Below, one piece after another: positions 26,083 through 34,902 of a stretch of 64,000 nt of DNA. The DNA comes from Deltaproteobacteria bacterium ADurb.Bin207 (lineage in GTDB: Bacteria; Myxococcota_A; Polyangia; Polyangiales; Polyangiaceae). The stretch's first letter is position 1; every line of letters starts with the position of its first letter. The notes under the pieces were generated by a model, which worked only from the letters and a program-made list of their open reading frames with translations, ran no database searches and was not told where the DNA came from. The position numbers and the translations under genes were made by a program. Where the stretch lies: assembly GCA_002070115.1 (NCBI GenBank), contig MWCO01000015.1, positions 1-64,000 of the forward strand, read 5' to 3'.

Positions 26083-26518
26083 CCATCTCTCCTTGAGCAC
26101 CCGAGCAAGACCCATAGTGGGGAGCGTGTCAGCACCTTTGCCCCCTTGGCCGTCAGGAACACTGCGGTGCCCATCCGCCCCACGATGTGGAACGAAAAAG
26201 GCATGATTCCGCGCCGACACTATCGCACCGCGCGAAGCCAGCCCTTTCCGCATCCATCGCAACATCCTTCTGGTCCTGTGAAAAAGGGTCGACTCTCATC
26301 GGTACTGCTTGTGGAACAAGTCGATAGAAATTCAAAGACTAGCACAAGGGTCAGCGGTTTACCACCCCTGCAACATCCCCAACGCATGGTTTCGTGTGGC
26401 TTTCCCGCAATGGAAACGTAACGAAGGGCGGACAGTCCAACGCGCTTCCAAAATCATCGTAACAAATTGAAATTACAGGTATTTTTACTTCCTGCCCTTT
26501 CCATTGTCACGCGCGCCA
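26083..26518. other. Intergenic region before SUMF1 lipoprotein
   Basis: These 436 bases contain no supported gene on either strand. TTGAAATTACA at 26467-26477 is one of the recurring intergenic elements. No clear terminator for the reductase gene ending at 26519 is visible. Confidence 0.4.
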
Positions 26519-27259
26519 TTAAAACCCAATTCGACGCATGACGAAGCGAGGTAACCATCGGATGACCCGCATGACCCACGCCCAAACGGGGGGCGAATAC
26601 ACGAGCGGTTTTCCGCGGTCCATGGCGCGAATCACTTGGGTCGCGACGCGGTCGGGCGTTCCCGCGAAAGGAGGCGGCTGGAGCGCGGCGGTCATCTCCG
26701 TACGTACGAAACCGGGTTTGACGCAAAGCACGGAAAGGCCATGCGCGTGGAATTTATGGTCGAGCGCTTCGAGGTATGCGGATAAACCGGCCTTGCTCGC
26801 ACCATAGATGGCGACAGGCTTGCGTCCTCGGTCTCCGGCTACCGAAGAAAACACGCAAAGCCTTCCTCCTCCGCGTGCAAGCAGCCGTTTTCGAGCGTGT
26901 TCACAAAATAGGACCGTATTGGCAAAGTTGGCGGTAACCAGGCGTTGGGTAAGGTCCACATCCGCTTCGAGAGCCTCTTGGGTAGCGAAAAGCGCCGCCG
27001 TAACAATCACGGTGTCGAAGCCCCCAAGGGCGGCGTCGGCAGCATCCAAAGCTTCCGAAAACCCTTCGGGACGCAGCAAATCGCAAGGAGCGAAAGCCAC
27101 ATCGACCTTATCGGGATGTCGAGCTACCAGGTCCGCCGCGCTTCGCTCGAGGTTTTTTTTGCGGGGGCCTAGCAAAAAAAGCAGATCACCCCGTTCTGCA
27201 AGGCGACGAGCGATTTCACGCCCCATACCGGAGGTACCACCAAGGATGACAGCTTTCAT
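26519..27259 (-). CDS. DprE2-like short-chain dehydrogenase
   Basis: A 246-residue SDR. GGTSGMG (residues 7-13) is the dinucleotide loop; the Ser of FSSVAG and IYGASKAG provide the catalytic Ser-Tyr-Lys. The C-terminal half (SVLCVKPGFVRTEMTAAL, then WVMRVIRWLPRFVMRR) matches the pattern I recall for mycobacterial DprE2, which reduces the 2-keto sugar of decaprenyl-phospho-ribose to arabinose. Its start overlaps the stop of the DprE1-like gene by the sequence ATGA, supporting the pairing. GGAG precedes the ATG. The true sugar and lipid carrier in this organism are unknown. Confidence 0.82.
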   Translation of the reverse strand: MKAVILGGTSGMGREIARRLAERGDLLFLLGPRKKNLERSAADLVARHPDKVDVAFAPCDLLRPEGFSEALDAADAALGGFDTVIVTAALFATQEALEADVDLTQRLVTANFANTVLFCEHARKRLLARGGGRLCVFSSVAGDRGRKPVAIYGASKAGLSAYLEALDHKFHAHGLSVLCVKPGFVRTEMTAALQPPPFAGTPDRVATQVIRAMDRGKPLVYSPPVWAWVMRVIRWLPRFVMRRIGF

Positions 27260-28581
27260 GGGCAATCTCCAAAAAGGCGGACGGATTGCGCGCTGCGTAG
27301 CCGTCCGGACGGATCCCATTTTTTCTTCGTCTGAAGGAAACCTGGAAGACGAGGTTCCATCGCTCGAAAATGATCGGGCCGGGTAAATCCATCTTTCGTG
27401 AGGTAGATCCGACCGCCAGCAGCGATCACCAGCTCGTTCAACCGGTCCACGATCCCCTGAATATCCGGCGAAATCGCCATATCCACCGCAATGGAGGTGC
27501 CCTCCAGGGGGAAAGAGAGGGTGCCCGAGCCCTCAGGCCCACAGTCTTTGATGACGCAAAGGGGAGAGGGGGAGCCGAGTTTGACCAAACGCTGGAGAAA
27601 TTCGCGAACCGCGGCTGGACCCGCCGCACGCGGCAAAACGCACTGATACTGCGTAAATCCCCTTGGACCGTAGGCTCGATTCCAATGCAAGATGGCGTCG
27701 AGGGGGTAGAAAAACGGGTCCGGAGCCACGAGCCGCTCTCGTCGTTTTCGCCAATGACTCCAATAATACAAGGCGTTGAAAGCACGAGCGGTCCAGCGAT
27801 TCAGCACGAAGTTCGGCAACTCGAAAGGCAAAGACCGCTCAGCGGCGGTTTTGAAGGCGGCGCCACCGGTTTGCTCGACGGAGGCCCAACGCCCCGCCAT
27901 CAGAATCCCGCGCCCAAGGGACGAACCGCGGCTAAGACAATCAATCCAGCCCATCGTCATCGGCCATCGCAACGCCGCCTCCGCAAGGCCGTCGAGAAAC
28001 GCCTCAATGCTGCTCATTCGGCTGCTTTCCATCCAGATCCACGGACTCGGGATGGGTCCCATCGCGAATTCCACCTCCAAAATATGCCCGAGCAATCCCA
28101 TCCCCCCAATCGAACCGTAAAAAAGGTCGGGATGAACGTTGGGACTGCATTCGACAATATCCCCATCGCCCAGCCGAATGCGTAGCGCCCGAACGTGTTC
28201 GCCAAAGCATCCTTGCCGATGGTGGTTTTTCCCATGCACATCGCTCGCGACCATGCCACCGAGGGTGACGAACTTCGTTCCGGGGGTGATGGGAGGAAAC
28301 CAGCCCCGAGGCAGGAAAAGCCGGTTGATTTGCGCCAGACTCAGCCCCGCTTCCGCCCGAAGAACACCGCTGCCGGGGTCGAAGCCGAGAATTCGGTCCG
28401 CCATAAGAGAGTTTGCAACCCGATCGTCGGGCCGAGCCGGCAAGGAACAATCACCATAGGACCGGCCCAGCCCCCGTGACAAAACCGCTTTCGCCGTAAG
28501 GGACTCGAGATCACAGGAAACCACCTCCCGCCCTGGCATGGCTAGGCGCCCCCACCCTTCAAGGGTCATCGTTGCGCTCAT
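27256..28581 (-). CDS. DprE1-like FAD-dependent sugar oxidase
   Basis: A 441-residue vanillyl-alcohol-oxidase-type flavoprotein. FAD-binding RGLGRSYGD is at residues 36-44, and ASDVHGKNHH ends at His121. NRAYGPRGFTQYQ and SFPLEGTSIAVDM follow the DprE1 pattern. His116 aligns with the conserved HGKNHH motif and Lys396 with the catalytic Lys of DprE1. Ala365 occupies the place of Cys387, the residue attacked by benzothiazinones. DprE1 oxidises the 2-hydroxyl of polyprenyl-phospho-ribose. The gene overlaps both neighbours by four bases, so all three are translationally coupled. Confidence 0.85.
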   Translation of the reverse strand: MSATMTLEGWGRLAMPGREVVSCDLESLTAKAVLSRGLGRSYGDCSLPARPDDRVANSLMADRILGFDPGSGVLRAEAGLSLAQINRLFLPRGWFPPITPGTKFVTLGGMVASDVHGKNHHRQGCFGEHVRALRIRLGDGDIVECSPNVHPDLFYGSIGGMGLLGHILEVEFAMGPIPSPWIWMESSRMSSIEAFLDGLAEAALRWPMTMGWIDCLSRGSSLGRGILMAGRWASVEQTGGAAFKTAAERSLPFELPNFVLNRWTARAFNALYYWSHWRKRRERLVAPDPFFYPLDAILHWNRAYGPRGFTQYQCVLPRAAGPAAVREFLQRLVKLGSPSPLCVIKDCGPEGSGTLSFPLEGTSIAVDMAISPDIQGIVDRLNELVIAAGGRIYLTKDGFTRPDHFRAMEPRLPGFLQTKKKWDPSGRLRSAQSVRLFGDCP

Positions 28582-29633
28582 GCTTCAGCCTCCTTTCGCG
28601 CGATGAGCGCTTCCGCTCCGGCAGGGTCCCGCTTGCTTTCGAGCAGCGCTCGGAGCACAAGAGGCGCAACAAGAGTCGCATCCGATTCGATGACGAACAT
28701 CGGCGTGTCCTCGGTCAGCTTGTCCCAGGTGATTTTTTCGTTCGGCGTGGCTCCCGAGTACGAACCGTAGGAGGTCGTGGAATCGCTGATTTGGCAGAAA
28801 TACGCCCAGGGCTTCGCGGACTGCCCGACATCGTGCTTGAGGGAAGGTACGACGCAAATGGGAAAGTCTCCAGCAATACCACCGCCGATTTGAAAAAAAC
28901 CAACCCCAGGACCTGCGGAAAGAGCTTGGTATTGCTCATAGAAGGCCACCATATATTCGATACCTGATTTTACGATATTCGCATTACATTCACCGGATTT
29001 TACGTATGATGCAAATATATTTCCATAGGTGGAATCTTCATAACCGGGCACGACAATGGGCAAGCGTCGACGCGCCGCCTCCAGCAGCCAACATGCCTCG
29101 GGATCCCCTTCATAAACGCTTAGTTCGAGCGCTTGAACCAAATCGTAAAAATATTCATGCCAAAAGCGCCGGACCCCCACCTCGCTAGCATGCTTCCACA
29201 TCGGTACGATTCGCGCTTCGACAGCACGAAATGCCTGATCCTCGGGGATCGTGGTGTCCGTCACACGCCGCTTCCGGCTGGCAAGCAGAAGCGAATCGTC
29301 TCGTTGGCTCAGATAACGGTAGTTGGCAAAATCCTCATATCCACGATGAGCCACAAGGCGAAACAAGGATTCTTCGAGATTGGCTCCGGTTACCGAAAGA
29401 CCATGAATGAGACCTTCTCGAATCGCTGGCGCAAGGCAAATGCCAAGCTGTGCCGACGACATAGCACCAGCCATTGCCCAAAACATTCGCCCCCCCGCAA
29501 CGATATGCCGACGGTAGGCAAGGATGGCATCGCGGGTGGCGCGAGCATTGAAATTCTTATAGTGGGTAAGGACGAAATCAAGAATCGGAAGGTTGGGCTG
29601 AAGCACGCTGGGCCTCCTGCTACGAAGGAACAT
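28578..29633 (-). CDS. Deoxyhypusine synthase-like protein
   Basis: From ATG 29633 the product has 351 residues with the deoxyhypusine-synthase fold. GAMSSAQLGICLAP and LSVTGAN are in the NAD-binding half, QIGGGIAGDFPICVVPSL is the bacterial version of the glycine motif, and ITWDKL places Lys305 where the enzyme's catalytic Lys sits in eukaryotes. Eukaryotic DHS transfers the aminobutyl group of spermidine to eIF5A. Bacteria lack eIF5A, and some homologs make homospermidine or other polyamines. No ribosome site is evident at 29633, so the start is uncertain. First gene of the operon with the DprE1- and DprE2-like genes. Confidence 0.85.
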   Translation of the reverse strand: MFLRSRRPSVLQPNLPILDFVLTHYKNFNARATRDAILAYRRHIVAGGRMFWAMAGAMSSAQLGICLAPAIREGLIHGLSVTGANLEESLFRLVAHRGYEDFANYRYLSQRDDSLLLASRKRRVTDTTIPEDQAFRAVEARIVPMWKHASEVGVRRFWHEYFYDLVQALELSVYEGDPEACWLLEAARRRLPIVVPGYEDSTYGNIFASYVKSGECNANIVKSGIEYMVAFYEQYQALSAGPGVGFFQIGGGIAGDFPICVVPSLKHDVGQSAKPWAYFCQISDSTTSYGSYSGATPNEKITWDKLTEDTPMFVIESDATLVAPLVLRALLESKRDPAGAEALIARKEAEA

Positions 29634-29738
29634 CGGAATACAGGCGGCGCCGAAAATGAAAACGCCACCTCGAGACGCCCTACGGTCACGGCCCTGGGCC
29701 GCACCGCCATCGAAGCGCCGGGTGGCTAATTCATGTGT

Positions 29739-29766
29739 GTAGCACGAATTCATAAAAACGTGCTAC
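29739..29766. promoter_or_regulatory. Inverted repeat upstream of DHS-like operon
   Basis: GTAGCACG and CGTGCTAC are perfect 8-base arms separated by 12 AT-rich bases. It lies between the epimerase stop and the DHS-like start on the minus strand. It has no U-tract on that strand, so an operator or RNA hairpin in the leader is likelier than a simple terminator. Confidence 0.5.
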
Positions 29767-29894
29767 TAAATTTTGAACGCTCTTTCTCTGTCACAGCTTC
29801 AACCCAGCCGCAATTCCATGGGCGGGCCACCGACCCCACCAACCTCAGGCCGATTTGCACAAAAATCAGCCGAAGTACCGACTTGAGCCCCCCC

Positions 29895-30857
29895 TTATCC
29901 GGGTTGCTCGTCACGAAGGAATTGAAAGGTCCGTTCCAATCCCTCTCGCAATCCCGTGGTGGGACGCCAACCAAGCTGTTCGCGCGCTTTAGAAATATCC
30001 GCCACGCGACAACTTCCCGCGGTCCAATCGGCCGGACCTTGCTTCATCGGACGACGATCACCCCCTACGTCCTGCATAGTTTGCAGGAGTCGAGAAACGG
30101 TTATCCCCTGGCCGGAGCCGATATTGAAGACTTCGCCCGACGTTTCACTCCAGAACATATCCAGGGTTGCCGCCACCGCATCATCGACAAATACGTAATC
30201 GAGCGTTTGGTTTCCGTCGCCATACACCACTACGGGCTCGCCACGAAGCATTCGCTCGAAGTTGCGCACGATGACGGATTTGTACCCCATGCCGGCAAAC
30301 TGCCGCGGTCCATAGACAAACATATACCGCACGACATTCCAATGGAAACCATGTTGTTGGGCCGCGGTGCGGAGCAAATGCTCTCCAGCCAGTTTGGTGA
30401 CGCCATAGACCGTGCAGGGCGCAGGCAGTTCATTTTCTTGGAAAGGCGGTCCGGACATCCTGCCGTAGGCGTAAAGAGAAGAGGCAAACACGATCCGCGA
30501 AACGCCGACCCGGGCGGCGGCTTCGAAAAGCTGTTGGGTTCCCTCCACATTGGCTCGCAGCACCCGGCTTGGCTCATCTTTCGATTGGTTGTGTTTCTCC
30601 GCGGCAAGATGAAATAAGCCACTCACCCCCGCCAGCAAGTCCGGCAATCGACCGGGATCGTCAGTTCCCAGCGTAAAAGGCACCAACTCGACCTTCGCGC
30701 CGAGACCGGCAAGATTGGATGGATCGCCGTAGCGAAGGCTGTCGAGGATGATGACCTTCCGAGCCCCCTCGGCAACGAGGCTTCGGACGAGATGCGAGCC
30801 GATGAAGCCGGCGCCCCCGGATACGGCAACCATGGATCCTGCAAAGCGAGATGGCAT
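29895..30857 (-). CDS. NAD-dependent sugar-nucleotide epimerase/dehydratase
   Basis: A 320-residue extended SDR. GGAGFIGSH (residues 14-22) binds NAD. Ser of FASSLYAYG and Tyr-Lys of YGVTKLAGE are the catalytic residues, and RYMFVYGPRQ and GDGNQTLDYVFVDD belong to the substrate half. Such enzymes make UDP- or dTDP-linked sugars for cell-surface glycans. AGAGG precedes ATG 30857; a start at 30872 is possible. It lies 261 bases upstream of the DHS-DprE1-DprE2 operon on the same strand and may feed the same glycan pathway, but this is only suggested by position. Confidence 0.88.
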   Translation of the reverse strand: MPSRFAGSMVAVSGGAGFIGSHLVRSLVAEGARKVIILDSLRYGDPSNLAGLGAKVELVPFTLGTDDPGRLPDLLAGVSGLFHLAAEKHNQSKDEPSRVLRANVEGTQQLFEAAARVGVSRIVFASSLYAYGRMSGPPFQENELPAPCTVYGVTKLAGEHLLRTAAQQHGFHWNVVRYMFVYGPRQFAGMGYKSVIVRNFERMLRGEPVVVYGDGNQTLDYVFVDDAVAATLDMFWSETSGEVFNIGSGQGITVSRLLQTMQDVGGDRRPMKQGPADWTAGSCRVADISKAREQLGWRPTTGLREGLERTFQFLRDEQPG

Positions 30858-31233
30858 GCCTCTGGATAGCATAACGACTGGCGCTTGTGACCCCCTGCCG
30901 AACCGTGGACGATAGGATCGGTTCTCGAAAGGGATACCATGAATCGCCGCGAGGCCCCCCGCGGTTCCATCTCATAATAATTATAAAATCAATTATTTAT
31001 GTTATTTTCATTCCCCTCGGCCTCGAATCGTCGCAAGCCCATGCCATCCTCAAAACCAACGATGCTCAAGCGGGCCAGCGCATGCCCGGATCACAAAAAT
31101 CATCTTTATTTACAAATGGTTATCTATTCACCGACAGTCTTTGGACGCTCCTATCGTTCACCTTGCGCGAATTACGCCCTCTCGCGCCCTCCTCCTTTTT
31201 GTCAAACCGCGCGCCAACAGCTACCCTTTGAGG
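30858..31233. other. Divergent promoter region with AT-rich inverted repeat
   Basis: No independent gene is supported. AATAATT and AATTATT at 30976-30997 flank eight bases and form a perfect 7-base inverted repeat in a very AT-rich stretch, 119 bases upstream of the epimerase start. The right part may code for the extreme N-terminus of the VanW protein if a TTG at 31141 is used. Confidence 0.4.
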
Positions 31234-32676
31234 GTGCCTCCCCCTCACTCACGAAAGACCCCATGGCTTCGTGTCTGCCTCTGGCTGGGACTCCTGGCCT
31301 TTTTGTTCACTGGCGTTTCTCTCGTCGCGATAGCGTTTGTCGTCTTGCCCGCAGAAGGTTGCCCAGCTCATGGGCTTTTCGTGGGTTCTCATCTTCCCCC
31401 TTCTGACCCACCGTTCGGTTCCTGGCTCGAACAGCGGCGTCAGCGGCTCTCGCAAGAACCGGTGTTGCTCGTATACGGCATGGATTCCTATGAAACCACG
31501 CTCGGGGAGCTGGGAATCGAAGTCGACGTGGCCGCAACCATGGCCGATGCTCTTCGATTCGGTCGGGAACCGTCCGTCGCCCAACGCGCACGCACCTTGT
31601 ATTTAGCTCGAAACAGCTTGATCGACGTGCCGCTATCCTATTCCATGGATATGCGTCGCGCGCAAATCACCTTGCGACCTTTCGCGCAGCAGGTGCGACG
31701 GGCACCGGTCAATGCTTACGTCAACCTTACGGAGCATGCTCGAATCGCTGATATTCCGGGTGCGGAGTTGGATTTGGAAGCCACCGCGGCCTCGATGATG
31801 CAAGGCGTGCTTGCCGGTGAGCGAGCTTTCCTCGTTCATACCCGGCCCATTCGCGCTCAGGTCACCGAAGCCGATCTGATGGCCGTCGACGTCACCCGCG
31901 TGGTATCGACCTTCGAAACGCGATTTACCACCTGGGGAGAAGGCCACGGGCGTTCCCGCAACATCGAACTTGCCGCCGGCTCGATCGACGGCATGGTGCT
32001 GATGCCGGGGCAATCCTTCTCTTTCAATGAAGTCGTGGGACGCCGTTCTTTGGAGGCCGGATATGTGTGGGCCCCCGTCATCGTGGGCGACGAGATGCGT
32101 CCTGGGGTGGGAGGAGGCATTTGCCAGGTAGCGAGCACCTTGTACGCTTCCGCCCTGTTGGGTGCCCTACAAATCACCGAACGATGGGCCCATGGCCGTC
32201 CATCGAGCTACACCCGTATGGGCCTCGACGCCACGGTAGCTTATCCATCCAAGGACCTGCGTTTCGTCAATTCGCTGCCCTATCCTGTGATTCTCCACCT
32301 GCACTTTCCGGAAAAAGGGGTATTGCGAGCGGAAATCCTTGGGGGCGAACCGATTGCCAAGGTGCGCTACTCCTACGGCGTTTCCCGAACGATGCCTTTC
32401 GTGCGACGTATCGTCTCCGTATCCTCTCTCGCCCCTGGAACGGCAAAACGAAAACAGAAAGGAATTCAAGGGTATTCCGTCGTTTCGGTGGTGGAATTGG
32501 ACTTTGGTTCGCGCGTGGATAAAAGGGTTTATCACTCGGAATACCGTCCAACACCGGAAATTTTTTGGGTGTCCCCGGACTACGACCTGTCCGCGCTGCC
32601 GGAGCTTCCCAAAGGTGCCAAAGGAATAGAGGAAAAAATCACGGAAGCCGAGCAGGAATACGATCCAACCGGATAG
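31234..32676 (+). CDS. VanW family protein, membrane-anchored
   Basis: Read from GTG 31234 the protein has 480 residues; TTG 31141 would add 31, and neither has a clear ribosome site. An N-terminal helix (CLWLGLLAFLFTGVSLVAIAFVVL) anchors it. A region up to about residue 215 resembles the peptidoglycan-binding domain before VanW. The VanW domain follows: RSRNIELAAGSIDGMVLMPG, SFNEVVGRR, GGGICQVASTLYASAL and VAYPSKDLRFVN. VanW domains occur in envelope proteins, including a vancomycin cluster accessory, with no known activity. A probable periplasmic cell-wall protein. Confidence 0.85.
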   Translation: MPPPHSRKTPWLRVCLWLGLLAFLFTGVSLVAIAFVVLPAEGCPAHGLFVGSHLPPSDPPFGSWLEQRRQRLSQEPVLLVYGMDSYETTLGELGIEVDVAATMADALRFGREPSVAQRARTLYLARNSLIDVPLSYSMDMRRAQITLRPFAQQVRRAPVNAYVNLTEHARIADIPGAELDLEATAASMMQGVLAGERAFLVHTRPIRAQVTEADLMAVDVTRVVSTFETRFTTWGEGHGRSRNIELAAGSIDGMVLMPGQSFSFNEVVGRRSLEAGYVWAPVIVGDEMRPGVGGGICQVASTLYASALLGALQITERWAHGRPSSYTRMGLDATVAYPSKDLRFVNSLPYPVILHLHFPEKGVLRAEILGGEPIAKVRYSYGVSRTMPFVRRIVSVSSLAPGTAKRKQKGIQGYSVVSVVELDFGSRVDKRVYHSEYRPTPEIFWVSPDYDLSALPELPKGAKGIEEKITEAEQEYDPTG

Positions 32677-32736
32677 TCGACGACCTGCTCCGTGGTTTGC
32701 GCCATCTTGGTGCGGACTCGCGACATCCCCAAAACT

Positions 32737-33255
32737 TCATGTGTGTCCGCGATATTCTTTCATCAACTCCTGATACACCGCCGCCCCATCAATCCCGAGG
32801 GTGCGTTCGCTATCGTTGACCGGGCGCACCACCCGAGCGGGACGGCCCATCGCCAGAGATCGAGCGGGGATCGCGGTTCGAGCGGTCAACAGGCTCCCTG
32901 CCCCTAGCACGGACCCTTCCCCCACCACCGCATTATCCAGCAGGACACTGCCCATCCCGATCAAGGCCTCGTCGCCCACCTCGCAACCGTGCAAGACGCA
33001 ACTATGGCCAACCGTAACTTGGCGACCGACAATGACGCGGGACACGCCTCCGGTCGTATGCGCGCATGTCAAATCCTGGATATTCGACCCCGCGCCAATC
33101 CGAATCGGCCCTACATCACCGCGAAGTACGACCCCAAACCATATCGAAGCGCCTTCCTCAATCTCCACATCACCGATGATCGTCGCATTCGGCGCCACCC
33201 AGACGCCGGGATGAATTTTGGGAATATGCTGTTGAAACGGAAGAATCAGGGGCAT
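32737..33255 (-). CDS. Gamma-type carbonic anhydrase family protein
   Basis: A 172-residue left-handed beta-helix protein of hexapeptide repeats (ATIIGDVEIEEGASIWFGVVLRGD and onward). The metal-ligand histidines are in TCAHTTG and VTVGHSCVLHGC, as in the gamma-CA/YrdA group. Many members have weak or no carbonic anhydrase activity, so activity is uncertain. GGAGG lies just before the ATG. It is the gene after miaB on the same strand with a 19-base gap, so they are co-transcribed. Confidence 0.9.
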   Translation of the reverse strand: MPLILPFQQHIPKIHPGVWVAPNATIIGDVEIEEGASIWFGVVLRGDVGPIRIGAGSNIQDLTCAHTTGGVSRVIVGRQVTVGHSCVLHGCEVGDEALIGMGSVLLDNAVVGEGSVLGAGSLLTARTAIPARSLAMGRPARVVRPVNDSERTLGIDGAAVYQELMKEYRGHT

Positions 33256-33274
33256 GGTTACCTCCCGTTATCGC

Positions 33275-34690
33275 TCATGGCTCACCGCTGACGACGGCAA
33301 GCCGATAACGAAGATTATTTTTCACCGTGGCATCCGTTCGATCGAGTTCACCGACGAGCGAATGCTTGTACGCGCGCACAATCCGCAACGGCACGATCCC
33401 ATCGCCCACGCGCAATCCGCCGGAAGGCTCCACGTGTACGATTTCATTGCGGTCGGTGTGACCACTCACGCCACCGTCGCCCCTTGCATTGGGTTCTTCG
33501 ATAAGCACGCGCTGCGAGGTGCCGACGAGACCTTCGAGGTGTTGTTGCATGCATCGCTCGGACAGGTCGAAAACTCGCGCCAATCGCTCGGCTTTCAGGC
33601 TATCGGGCACATCATCGCCAAGACGAAGGGCCGCGGTTCCGGGGCGAGGGGAATACTTGAATGCATACACCCCGAGAAACGGTACTTCCTGCATGAGCGA
33701 CAGGGTTTGCTCGAAATCATCGTCGGTTTCGGTGGGAAACCCCACGATCAGGTCGGTAGATACCGTGAGCCCAGGGCGCGCGCGCCTCAATTGCCGGATC
33801 GCCTCGAGGTATTCGGCGCGATCGTGACGGCGAATCATGCGTTTGAGCATACGGTCGCTGCCGGATTGGACGGGCATATGTACGTGGGCGCAAAGCACTT
33901 CGAGCTGCCGATGAGCTTCGATGACCGATGGGTCGAAGTATCGCGGATGGGGGCTGGTATAACGAAGACGAGCCAACCGCGGCACATCACGGGCGATGCG
34001 TTGCAGAAGGGCCCCAAAGTCCGATAGAGCGTGGCTGGGACGCGCTCCGAGTTCACCGGTCGGGTCTTGATACCCATTGACCGTCTGACCGAGCAAGATC
34101 ACTTCCAGCGCCCCAAAAGACACAAGTTCTTGAATTTCATCTACAATTTCAGATGCCGGGCGATGTCTTTCCGGTCCTCTCGTCGACGGCACGATACAGT
34201 ACGAACATCTTTCGTTACACCCTTTGGAGATGGACACGAAAGCGGACGGCCGAAGGCCCTCGTTGGAGGCGCGAGAGCGAAGGAAGGTAGGTTGGTCCAC
34301 GTCCCAATCCGTCGCCACGGTGGGGGGAGCGCCCATGGCCGCCGCGGTCGCAAGCCTAGGCAAGGACATCAAGTTATCCGGCCCGAGCACCACGTCCACG
34401 AAAGGCATACGGTCGAGCATGGCCTGGCCTCGTTGTTTTGCGACACAACCGGCGACCACCAGCACCATTGCACCTTTTCGCGAGGTTTTCAGCTTGCGCA
34501 GTTTCCCCAGCTCGCTATCCAGCTTGGATTCCGCTTTTTCGCGAACACTGCAGGTATTGACCACCACCAAGTCCGCCAACTCCGGGGCATCCACGGGCGA
34601 CATACCTGCATCGCACAACAATTCATGCACGCGATCGGAATCGTGCATGTTCATCTGACAACCAAGCGTTCGAATATAAAACCGTTTCAT
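33275..34690 (-). CDS. miaB: tRNA-2-methylthio-N6-dimethylallyladenosine synthase MiaB
   Basis: A 471-residue methylthiotransferase. The N-terminal UPF0004 domain has its three auxiliary-cluster cysteines in TLGCQMNMHDSD, NTCSVRE and AGCVAKQ. The radical SAM domain has KGCNERCSYCIVP. A C-terminal TRAM domain follows (VLIEEPNARGDGG and onward). The enzyme adds a methylthio group to i6A at position 37 of tRNAs reading UNN codons. The ATG at 34690 is chosen; a GTG three bases earlier is equivalent. It heads an operon with the gamma carbonic anhydrase gene. Confidence 0.94.
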   Translation of the reverse strand: MKRFYIRTLGCQMNMHDSDRVHELLCDAGMSPVDAPELADLVVVNTCSVREKAESKLDSELGKLRKLKTSRKGAMVLVVAGCVAKQRGQAMLDRMPFVDVVLGPDNLMSLPRLATAAAMGAPPTVATDWDVDQPTFLRSRASNEGLRPSAFVSISKGCNERCSYCIVPSTRGPERHRPASEIVDEIQELVSFGALEVILLGQTVNGYQDPTGELGARPSHALSDFGALLQRIARDVPRLARLRYTSPHPRYFDPSVIEAHRQLEVLCAHVHMPVQSGSDRMLKRMIRRHDRAEYLEAIRQLRRARPGLTVSTDLIVGFPTETDDDFEQTLSLMQEVPFLGVYAFKYSPRPGTAALRLGDDVPDSLKAERLARVFDLSERCMQQHLEGLVGTSQRVLIEEPNARGDGGVSGHTDRNEIVHVEPSGGLRVGDGIVPLRIVRAYKHSLVGELDRTDATVKNNLRYRLAVVSGEP

Positions 34691-34800
34691 CACGACCGGA
34701 CAACGCTTCTCTTAGCGTAGAGCCCAGACCCTGGCAATCACCGTCGCGCCCCAAGCACGGCCATCAGCTCCTAGAGGTTGATGAAAAACAGAGGGGACTC

Positions 34801-34826
34801 TTCTTCCATTAAACATTACGGAAGAA
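34801..34826. repeat. Inverted repeat between miaB and amidase genes
   Basis: TTCTTCC and GGAAGAA flank 12 bases. It lies about 80 bases downstream of the amidase-fusion stop and 110 bases upstream of miaB on the minus strand. It could be a weak terminator or a regulatory site. Confidence 0.35.
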
Positions 34827-34864
34827 ACATTCAGGAAAGGCGAGAAAACAGAATACAGGGGCGC

Positions 34865-34882
34865 CTTCTCGACATCGAGAAG
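34865..34882. terminator. 18-base palindrome after the amidase-fusion gene
   Basis: CTTCTCGA and TCGAGAAG face each other around CA. The palindrome begins 20 bases after the stop of the minus-strand gene. The stem is strong but no U-tract follows, so a terminator role is only probable. Confidence 0.4.
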
Positions 34883-34902
34883 AGGATGGGCGTAGGACAG
34901 TG

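Noticed and set aside
29733-30617. Plus-strand frame of 294 codons
   Set aside because: It is the mirror of the sugar-nucleotide epimerase gene, whose motifs are complete.
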